A stretch of 64,000 nucleotides of DNA. It comes from Saprospiraceae bacterium. GTDB taxonomy: Bacteria; Bacteroidota; Bacteroidia; Chitinophagales; Saprospiraceae. This document shows, in pieces, positions 8,392 to 20,300 of this stretch. The first letter of the stretch is position 1; each line of letters begins with the position of its first letter. The notes below the pieces were generated by a model. The model made no database searches and had not been told where the DNA came from. It was given only the letters and a program-made list of their open reading frames with translations. A program made the position numbers and the translations under genes. The stretch covers positions 1 to 64,000 of the forward strand of contig JAHDIP010000006.1 of assembly GCA_020630735.1 (NCBI GenBank), given 5' to 3'.

Positions 8392-11300
8392 ATGAAAAGT
8401 ATATATAACAAGCTAAAGAATCTATCTCCAGAACAACGATTAGCCTTTAAGAAGCGATTGCAAAATAAAGGTAAGATAGATGCGACTACTATTGAAAAAG
8501 CAGTACGCCCTACTGAAATTCCACTTTCTTTTTCGCAAGAAAGATTGTGGTTTACAGATCAACTTCAAGGAAGCACCAACTACCATATGCCAATGGTATT
8601 ACGTGTAACTGGTCAATTGGATATTGATCTTTTGACGAATGTTGTCAAAAGGATTCTTACTCGACATGAATCTCTAAGAACAGTGTTTAAAGAGAAGAAT
8701 GGAGTAGGCTATCAATCTATTCAAGAAGCCGATGATTTTGCTATTGACGTTTTGCCTTTTAATAAAGGAGAGCAAAAAGCGGATATCGAAAACCGTATAA
8801 CGGCAGCCATTAAAAAACCTTTTGATTTATCAAATGATTATATGATTCGGTTGGCTGTGATGCCAATTAACCAGCAAGAACAAATGTTGGTTGTAGTGAT
8901 GCATCATATTGCTTCAGATGGTTGGTCAATGCCTGTTTTTGTCAAAGAAGTTTTAGCCTTATATCGTGCTGCACTAAATAATGAAACAATCACGTTACCT
9001 AATTTGCCTATTCAATATGTAGATTATGCTTTGTGGCAAAGAGATTATTTATCAGATGAATTAATAGAACGTAAACTTACTTACTGGAAAGATAATTTAT
9101 CAGATCTTGAACCTTTAGAATTACCTACCGATTTTACTAGACCTGCGGTACAAAGTACTGAAGGAAGTAGATTCGAATTTCAAATTAATACAGAAACTAC
9201 ACAGGCACTAAAAGAATTCTCGCAAGCTAAAGGCTACACACTTTTTATGACCTTGTTGAGTATTTATAAGGTATTGCTTTATCGTTGGTCAGGACAAAAA
9301 GATATTTGTGTTGGGATACCTGTAGCTAATCGTAAGCAACGAGAGATAGAAGGTTTGATTGGTTTTTTTGTCAATAGTCTACCGATTCGTACGATGCTAA
9401 ATGGTACAGATAAGTTTGATGACTTACTCGAAAATATCAAAACAACAACTTCAAATGCTTTTGATAATCAAGAATTACCTCTTGAGAAAATTGTTGATAG
9501 TTTAGTTGGGGTACGAGAACGAAGTCGTTCGCCATTATTTCAAGTTATGTTTAACTTCGAAAATGAGCAAGAAGTATCAGAAGTAGATTTAGGTACGGTT
9601 AAGTTTACACCTCTTGAACCAAGGGTGACAACATCAAAATTTGATATAGTTTTTAATGTAAGAGAAAAAGATGGAGCACTAGTTGTTGGTGTTGAGTACT
9701 GTACTGCTTTGTTTAAAGAAGAAAGTATTCGATGGATGTCAAGTCATTTTAATGAATTAGCTACTGCAATTGTTCAGGATTCTAATGAACAAATTGGTAG
9801 CTATTCTATGTTGACAAATGAAGAAGAAGTTCAATTACTAGAAACATTTAATAATACAGAGGCTAGTTATCCTAAGAATAAAACGATTGTTGATTTATTT
9901 GAAACACAAGTAAAAGAAACACCTGATAAGATAGCTGTTGTATTCGAAGAAAAAACATTTACATATGCAGAGTTAAATAAAAAGTCAAATCAGCTTGCAC
10001 ATTACCTAATCAATCAAGGTGTAACGAATGAAACTTTTGTAGCAATTTGTTTAGATCGTTCTTTAGAAATGATCGTTGGTTTGCTAGGTATACTAAAAGC
10101 TGGTGGAGTTTATGTGCCTATAGATCCAGAATATCCTCAAGATAGAATCGATTATATGGTCAATGATTCTCAAACGGATTTTATCATTTGTACGAAGCCA
10201 TATGTTGATTTATTTGATCAGTCAAAAAATATTATTGCAATTGATGAAGATTGGGATACAATAATTTCGTTACCAGTTTCTAATCCGGCAATAGACATCG
10301 ACCCAAATAATTTGATGTACATTATTTATACATCAGGTTCAACTGGAAAACCAAAAGGCGTTTTAATAGAGCATCTGAATGTAGTTCGCTTATTCAAAAC
10401 AGAAAAACAATTGTTTGATTTTAACTCAGATGATGTTTGGACATTCTTTCACTCGTTCTGCTTTGATTTTTCTGTATGGGAAATGTATGGAGCCTTATTA
10501 TTTGGAGGAAAACTTGTCATCGTTTCTAAGAGTACTGCAAAAGATTCGACTGCTTTTTGTAATGTGCTAGAGAAAGAAGGTGTAACCGTTTTAAACCAAA
10601 CGCCAAGTGCTTTTTATGTATTACAAGATACGTTTTTAAGTGAAAAAAGAAATGCTTCTCTGCGATATATCATTTTTGGAGGTTCTGCTTTACAGCCTAA
10701 TTACCTAAGAGAGTGGAAGTCTAACTTTCCAAATTGTAAGCTAATCAACATGTATGGTATAACAGAAACTACGGTACACGTAACGTATAAAGAAATAGAA
10801 GAGGAAGAAATAGAAAATGGAATAAGTAATATCGGTAAAGCAATTCCAACACTTAAATGTTACATTCTTGATGAAAATAAGTCGTTGCAACCTGTAGGTG
10901 TAACTGGAGAAATCTACGTTGAAGGTGCAGGCTTAGCTAGAGGATATCTGAATAGAGAAACTTTGACAAAAGAGCGTTTTATTGCTAATCCAATAGACCC
11001 TACTAAAGGACCTCTTTATAAAACAGGAGACTTAGCAAGGTGGTTGCATAATGGCGATTTAGAATATCAAGGAAGAATAGATGATCAAGTAAAAATAAGA
11101 GGCTATAGAATTGAGTTGGGAGAAATAGAGCATGTATTATCTACGATGGATAATGTGCTTCAATGTGTCGTGTTAGCTCAATCAGATGGTACTGGGAACA
11201 AACAGTTGGTTGCCTATGTAGTGCCTGAAGGAAATTTTGATACAAAGTCTACTAGAGTTTCATTAGAAGACAAGTTGCCTTCTTATATGATACCTCAATT

Positions 11301-14300
11301 TTTTGTGGAACTAGAAAGATTTCCACTTACTGTAAATGGCAAAGTAAATAAAAAGAAACTTCCAAAACCTGACTTGACTAAGCTCGTCGAGAATGACTAT
11401 GTAGCTGCTCAAACAAGAGTTCAAAAGGATTTAGCAGTAGTCTGGAGTGAGATTTTGGGTTTAGAAAAAATCGGTATTCACGATAACTTCTTTGAAGTTG
11501 GAGGAGATTCAATTAAAGCGATACAACTCGTAAGTAGAGCAAAACAAAGCGGCTTATATTTCAAAGTAAAAGATATTTTTAGTTATCAAACAATTGCCAA
11601 AATTAGTGAACACTTACAGCAAAGTAAAGAGATCTTAGTTGAAGAGGGTGAGTTAAAAGGCGGACTAGGATTGCTACCAATTCAACATCTGTTTTTTGAG
11701 TCAAACTACTCAAACTTCAATCACTTTAATCAGTCGGTACTTCTAGAAATAGATAAAACGGTTTCTAGCGAAACCTTACTAAAAGCAATTAATTTATTAT
11801 CACAACAACACGATGCACTTAGGCTAACTTATCATGTAATTGACGGTCAAGCTCCAATTCAATATTATGGAGATAGTCAAGCAATCCTTGAACAAGCATT
11901 TGTCAAAAATCAAGGTGATATCACAAAAGTATGTACGAAGACTCAAAGTAATTTAGATATTACAACAGGAGAAGTAGTCAAGTTTGTGTTGATAAATACA
12001 CCAAAAGAACAAGAGAATAATAGATTTTTTATTGTAGCTCACCACTTAGTAATTGATGGAGTTTCGTGGAGAATCATGCTTGAAGATTTACAGGAGATCG
12101 TATTAAATTTGGAAAAAAACAAAGAGCCTGTTTTAAAGTCAAAAACGACTTCTTATCGACAATGGCAAGAAAAATTGGAGGCTTACAGCAATAGCGAAAC
12201 GCTACAATCAGAGACAAATTATTGGTCTGATGTATTGCGTTCATCTCAGTCAATCAAGCAAGATAAAGCCTATATAGGAAATACAAGTTACGGCGAAACG
12301 GCTTTTTATACGAATGCGTTAAATCATGAAGATACTCGTAGCTTACTCAAAGAAATACATCATGCATACGGAACCAAAATAAATGATGTTCTACTAAGTG
12401 CACTTGCGATGACTTTGTGCAAATGGCTAGATAAAAAAGAAGTGGTTATTGGTTTGGAAGGACATGGAAGAGAAGAGTTGTTTGATGATGTAGATTTAAG
12501 TAACACGATAGGTTGGTTCACTAGTATATATCCTGTACGCTTATCTCTTACAGATCAATCAATGGAGCTTTCTTCCTTGTTAATGAATACGAAAGAGATG
12601 TTGCGTAATGTTCCTAACAAAGGAATTGGGTATGGTATTTTACGTTACTTGTTGAACACTCAAGAAAACGAAGAAACGATAAACACTCGATTTGATGAAA
12701 TCGTATTTAATTATCTAGGTAGCTTCGACACAACTTTACCAGAAGGTACGCTATTTGGTTTTGCTTCAGAAGAAAAAGGACCTGATGTAGCTTTGACAAA
12801 TATCAATCCTAATAAGATTGCTATAAATAGTTTGATTACTAAAGGTGAATTAGTATTAACCTGGAGTTATGATACCAATCGTTTTGATGATGCTACAATT
12901 TCTTTATTGGCAGATGAATACGTAGAAAATTTAAAAAGAATAAGTGAACATTGTAAGGAAATAAAAACACCTGTAAAAACACCATCGGACTTTGGACTAC
13001 CTGCACTGATCGACTCAACTCGTCTACAAGCGTTTATGACAGACGCTTCGCACCAGTCAGTTGAAGATATTTATCCATTGAGTCCACTCCAAGAGGGACT
13101 GCTATTTCATGGTTTGTATAGCGATTCGGATGCTTATGTCGTTCAGTTTAGTCTAGATTTTATTGATGGCTTAGATGTTGATATCTTTAAACAATGTTGG
13201 AGTTATTTATTTGAGCAACACACTATTCTTCGAACAAGTTTTAACAGTGAATATTTTGATATTCCTGTACAGTGTGTGCATAAGCAAGTAGAAGTACCTG
13301 TCGATGTAATAGATTTTAAAAATCTAAAAGGAGAACAACTAGATGATGAATTATCTGTTTTCTTAGAAGAAAATAAGTCTATAGCATTTGATTTCAGTAC
13401 AGCACCTTTGCTACGTTTTGTAATTATCCAATTACCAAACAATAAAGTAAAGTTAGTACTTAGGAGTCACCATATTTTATGGGATGGTTGGTCTTTCTCC
13501 TCATTGATGAATTCTTTCTTGACATGTTATACCGCAATAGCAAATGGTCAACCAATACCAACAATTCAAAAAGATAATTATGGTGATTTGGTTCGATCTA
13601 TTGCTCAAAAGAATAATGTAAAGTCAGCATCTTTTTGGAAAGAATATTTATCTGATGTAACATCTCCAAGTTTCTTACCATTTGTAAAAGAAGAAACGAG
13701 TCGCAATAAACTTTTTGGAAATACAACAGATAGTTTAGTTATTGAAAAAGATCTAGCAAAAGACATTTTTAAATTTGCTAAAAAACATCACCTTACAGTA
13801 AATTCAATTATTCAAGGTGTATGGGCTTATTTACTATCCAAGTATTCTAACCAAGAAACAGTCATGTTTGGCGTCACAATTTCTGGAAGAAGTGCTGCTA
13901 TAGAAAGGATTGAAGATAGAGTTGGATTGTACATCAATACTATTCCGCTATGTACCCAAATAGAGCAAGAAAGAAGTTTGGTTGATTGGCTAAGCGATTT
14001 GCAAACTAACCATACAACTGGTAGAGAAGAATATGGTCACTTAGCATTAAGTGATATACAAGCGTTTACAAAAATTCAAGGATGGCTGTTTGACACCTTG
14101 ATTGTTTTTGAAAACTATCCAATCGACGAATCTACCTTACAATCAATAGATACCTTATCTATTGAAAATATCGATATCGAAGAGTATACGAATTATGTCT
14201 TGAGTTTATTAGTATCTGAAACAGGAGATGATCTGAAAATAAAATTCATCTATAACGATCAGTTACTAGAGCAACAGACAGTAATAGATATTCAACAACA

Positions 14301-17300
14301 CATCGTCGTTTTACTAAAGAGTTTGATTAGTCGTAATGTTGAGAGAGTAGGGGAATTGAATTACATTGGAGCGGAAGAACGGTGCCAATTGTTGGGAGAG
14401 TTTAATACCACCTCACTCGAATATCCTAAAGAGGAAACGGTTTTAGATACCTTCCAAAAACAATTTGAAGCAAGACCAAACAACATAGCTGTAGAGTACA
14501 ACAACAAAAGTATTAGCTACAAAGAATTAGAGGAACAAACGAACCAGTTGGCTAGCTACTTAATGTTGAATGGTGTTGAAAAAGGAAGCATAGTACCTAT
14601 TTGTTTAGAACGCTCTTCAGATATGGTAATAGCTATTCTAGCAATATTAAAAACTGGAGCAGCTTATTTGCCAATTGATCCAACTTGTCCAAAAGAACGT
14701 TTTCAGTTTATCTTGGATGATGTAGAGGCTCAATTGATCCTAAGTCAATCATCATTTAAGACAGTTGTTGCCGATTTAGATAGAACGCTCAACACTATTT
14801 ATCTAGATGATGCAAAAGAAACAATTGATGTACAACCGTCTTTTGATTTACAGACAGAAGTAGAACCAAATGATTTAGCTTATTTGATCTATACTTCTGG
14901 AACAACAGGAAAGCCCAAAGGAGTAATGGTTGCTCACCATTCTTTAAATGCTTTACTAGCAACGATGGAAAATAATTATCCACTTTCAACAGCGGATAAA
15001 CTAATGCTAAAAACGAATTATACATTTGATGTTTCAGTGTATGAACTTTTTGGTTGGATAAAGCCTGGAGCTAGTTTGGTAGTATTGCCACCAGAGTTAG
15101 AAAAAGATACAGTTGAGTTTGTCGCATTTATCGAAGAAAAAGAAATTACACATATCGCTCTAGTGCCTTCTTTATTTTCTGTAATGCTTGGGTATTTAGA
15201 ATTACAACTTAATAGTGAACTGCTAAGAAATGTTAAGTATTTAATGTTGGCAGGTGAAGCGCTTCCACTTGAATTAGTGAATCGCTATCGTCAACTAAAA
15301 TTAGAAGGAACCTTAGCCAATATCTATGGACCAACGGAGGCAACTATTTACAGTAGCCACTATAAGTTTAATTTTGAAAATGGAGATTATACTTCGGTGC
15401 CAATTGGGAAACCACTAGATAATGTAGAGTTATACATTTTAGATGATGCACTTTCTTTAGTGCCAGTAGGAGTGATTGGAGAGTTGTTTATTGCTGGAGA
15501 TTTATTGTCAAAAGGATATTTAAATAGACCAGAACTCAATAAACAGAAATTCCTTCCTAATCCATTTTATCAATCTGGTGATGCTCAAATGTACAGAACA
15601 GGTGATTTAGTAAAGTGGATGCCAGATGGAAACATTGCTTTTGTCGGAAGAAAAGATCATCAGGTAAAAATTAGAGGTTATAGAATAGAGCTTGGTGATA
15701 TCGAAGCGAAGTTAGGCGAAGTTGAAGGCGTTCAACAAGGGGTGGTATTAGCAAAAGGAACCTCAGATGGCGATAAGCGTTTAGTGGCTTATGTTATTCC
15801 TGAAGAAGGATTCGACAAAGAGACTACTATTGTAAAGATGAAAGAAAAACTTCCATCATACATGGTACCTCAACTATATGTTGAATTAGAAACTTTTCCA
15901 CTCAATCCTAGCGGAAAAATTGATAGGAAAGCGTTACCAGAACCAGACGATTCAGCTTTTGTAAAGAGTGCATATGTTGCTGCCGAAACAGAAACTGCAA
16001 AAGCATTAGTTACAATATGGCAAGATATTTTGGACGTTAAAAAAGTATCCTTACAAGATAACTTTTTTGCATTAGGAGGTCATTCATTATTGGCTATTCG
16101 ATTGATCAATAATATAAAAGCAACATTTGGTCAAAAACTAAATGTAAAAGATATTTTTGTTCATCCTACATTAGAAGAGTTAGCCAATTATATTGATGAT
16201 GTTCAAGCATCAAAAGTAACAACGATAGAAATAAAAGAACGACCAGAGTTTATTCCATTATCGCTTAATCAAGAGCGCTTATGGTTTATCGATCAAATGG
16301 GAGATAGTACACAATACCATATTCCACTTGTAGTAGAAGTAAAAGGGGCTTTAAATGTAGAAGCGATGCAATATGCTTTTAATCAAGTAATTGCTCGTCA
16401 CGAAATACTAAGAACCAATATTCTCACGAAAGATGATAAACCATATCAAAGAATAAATGAAAAAACTAATTTTACGATAAGTCAATTTAAGGTTGAAAAC
16501 AATCCTATTCGTGTAAACCAAATCGTTAAGGAAGAAATTCATAAGCCGTTTGACTTAAAGAAAGATTATATGCTAAGAGTAAGCTTAATCAAGCTTGCTG
16601 ATGCTGAAGCGGTCTTCGTATTAGTCTTACATCATATTGCAGGAGATGGTTGGTCAATGCCTATTTTACTGAATGAGTTGAACCAATTCTACAATGCGTA
16701 TCATCAAAACGAAACACTAGAATTAAAACCTCTAGCGATTCAATATGCTGATTATGCAATTTGGCAACAAGAATTTTTTGACGAAACGAAGCAAGAACAA
16801 AAAGTTGAATACTGGGAAAAACAATTAGAAGGATGTACACCGCTTAATCTTCCAACTGATTTTGTTCGACCTCCTATTCAAAGTACAAAAGGTAACGAGT
16901 ATACGTTTACAATTGACAAAGAGGTTACCAGTCAGTTAAATCAAATTTCTAACTATAAAGGAACAACATTATTTGTAACACTATTGGCTGCTTACAAAGT
17001 TTTTCTTTACAAGTATAGTGGACAAAAAGATATAACTGTTGGTACACCAGTCGTAAACAGAGAGCAAGCAGATATAGACCAGCTAATTGGATTTTTTGCC
17101 AATACGGTGGTGATACGATCGCTCTTAGACGGCACCTTACCTTTTGACGAATTGTTAGATAACTTAAAGGCTACGACTATAGAAGCTTTCCAACATCAAG
17201 ATGCTCCGTTTCATCGAATTGTTGAGCGTGTTGATAAGTATAGAGATCAAAGTCGTACTCCTTTGTTTCAAACAATGTTTGAGCTTCAGTATGACGATAC

Positions 17301-20300
17301 ATTTAATGATTTGAGTTTTGGTGAAGCTTCTATGTCGTCTATCATGCATCAACAAGATAGAGCACAGTTCGATTTGATGTTTAGTGTTTTTGAAGTAGAA
17401 GATACCTTAAAAGTTAAAGTTCAATATTGTACAGACTTATTTATGTTTAGTACTATTCAACGAATGACAGAGAACTTTAAAGTTTTACTTGCTTCTTTAT
17501 CTCAAAACGCTAAGGCTAAAATCGCTGATCTTGCAATTATTACAAAGGCAGAAAGTAATCAACTCCTAACCGAATTTAACGGACCTAAAGTAAACTACTC
17601 ACAAGACGTTACTTATCTCGATCTATTCGAAGAACAAGTGAAAAATCGTCCCGATGCAGTAGCTTATGTTGCAGGAGACGAAATGATTACTTACAGCGAT
17701 TTGGATAAACGTTCTAATCAGATTGCTCGCTATTTAGAAGGTCGGAATATTCAAAAAGAAGATTTAGTTCCGATTTGTATGGATAGAGGAATCGATATGA
17801 TGGTTGCAATAATAGGCGTATTAAAGTCTGGAGGAGCATTCGTTCAAATTGATACTACTTATCCAAAATCTAGAGCTGCTTATATCGTTGAAAATGTAGC
17901 TGCTACAGTCGTGTTAACAACGATGGAGCATCAACTATTATTCGAAAACTTTAGCGGAGCAATCATTGCAGTTGATCGAGTAAAATCAATGTTGAATGAT
18001 ATTTCTTCTGAACCGATAGAGAAAAAAATAAGTAATTCTAATCTGGCTTATGTGATCTACACTTCTGGTTCTACTGGAATGCCAAAGGGCGTTTTACTTA
18101 ACCACGGAGGTATGCTGAATCATATGTACGGAATGATTGATGCGTTGAAGATGAATGTAAGTAGTCATATGGCGCAAACGGCATCTGTAAGTTTTGATAT
18201 TTCTGTTTGGCAAATGCTTACACTTCCTATTATAGGAGGTAAGACAACGATCTATAGCAAAGCAGATATATTACAACCAGAAGAATTTCTCTCTAAAATA
18301 ACAGAAGATAAAATTTCAGTACTAGAGTTAGTGCCAAGTTATATAGAAACCTTACTAGATATCTATGCTTTAGATAGAAAACCAGAAACGTTTTCGAAAC
18401 TAAAGTATCTTCTTGTAACAGGTGAAGCCGTAAAGAAAAAATTAATAGAAAGATTTTTCAATGAATTTCCAAATCTGATATTAGTGAATGCTTACGGTCC
18501 TTCAGAAGCATCTGATGATATAACGCTTCATTTAATGGATAAAGCGCCTCACGGAGATACAGTACCTATTGGAAAACCTCTACAAAATGTAAATATCTAC
18601 ATCGTAGATACTTTTGGTAAGATTTGTCCTATTGGTGTACAAGGAGAACTTTGGGTTTCAGGAATCAATGTAGCACGTGGCTATTTAAATGATCCAGAAA
18701 AAACGGCTTCAGCATTCTGCAATGATCCATTTTCTGCTCAAGGACAACGACTTTACAAAACTGGAGATATTGCAAAATGGTTGCCTGATGGTACAATCGA
18801 ATTTATTGATAGAAAAGATTATCAAGTAAAGATAAGAGGTCATAGAATTGAGCTGGGCGAAATCGAAAACCAATTGATGGAAACCAATAAGGTGAAACAA
18901 GCGGTTGTCTTAGCTCAAGTCAACGATACAGGCGATAAAGAATTAGTTGCATATTTAGTGCCACAAAATAATACAGAGAAAGGTGTTGTAAAGGAAATGC
19001 TAAAAGAAAAACTTCCAGAGTTTATGATTCCTGCAAGATTCCATTTCTTAGACGAGCTTCCACTCACTAAAAATGGTAAAATTGATAAGAAAGCATTACT
19101 CGAATTCAAGGAAGCTAAAGAAGAAAAAGAATTAGCTATAGCTCCTAGAAACGCAACGGAAGAAAAATTAGTTCAAATCTTTAAAGAAGTACTAGCGAGA
19201 AAAGAGGATGTTGGAATTCACGATAATTTCTTCGCAATAGGAGGGCAGTCACTTAAAGCTGTCATGCTTGTGTCGAGGATTAAAAATGAATTAGGGATAA
19301 GCATACAAATTAAAGATGTTTTTGCGACACCTACGATAGCTTCTCTTTCCGAAAAATTTAATCTGACAGATCAGCCACAAGAAGAGATTCCAATAGAGAA
19401 AGTGGAGAATGCTTCATCTTATGAAGTGTCTCATGCACAGAAGAGAATATGGATATCAGAACAGTTTAATAAATCGGAAGGCTCTTACAATATGCCAGAT
19501 ACATTTTTGTTTGAAGGAACATTGGATGTAGAAGCATTAAGAGAAACAGTAAAAGAACTATGTAAGCGTCATGAAAGTCTAAGAACGGTATTCGACTATC
19601 AGAACGGAGAAGTTACGCAACGCGTCATGGAGCTAGATCAGTCATCTTTTCAATTAGATGTAATAGATTGCGAAGGATTAACAAGTGGTGAATTAAACGA
19701 GCGAATCAGCAAAGTGATATGGCAGCCATTAAATCTTGAAAGCGGTCCGTTGTTCAAAATTGAAGTGATGAAGTTGGCAGAGAAGGAGTATCTATTAGTT
19801 TTTGTTATTCATCATATTATTGCAGACGGTTGGTCAACCGATATTATTTTCAAAGAATTAACACTGCTTTATGGTGCGTTGACTAAGAACGAAAGTAATC
19901 CTTTACAACCTCTAGAACTACAGTACAGAGATTTTTCTAGTTGGCAAAATAAGATGTTGTCTGAAGGTAAATACGAACAGCAAGAAAAGTATTGGCTGAA
20001 TGTATTCAAAAAGCAAACAACTACTCTTGCTCTACCAGTAGAAAATGTCGATGAAAATATACGATCGTCGAAGTCAAAACATATCGTATATAAGATTCCT
20101 AAACTTTACGCTGATGCGATGAGAAGTATAGCAGCTCAAAAAGAAGTTAGTCTGTATATGTTAATGCTTGCTGTGGTCAAATATGGATTGTACAAAATTA
20201 CAAACCAGACGGATATAACAATCGGAACGCCTGTTGCAGGAAGACGACAAAAATCCCTTGAAAATCTGGTAGGTTGTTTTATCAATACATTAGCTTTGAG

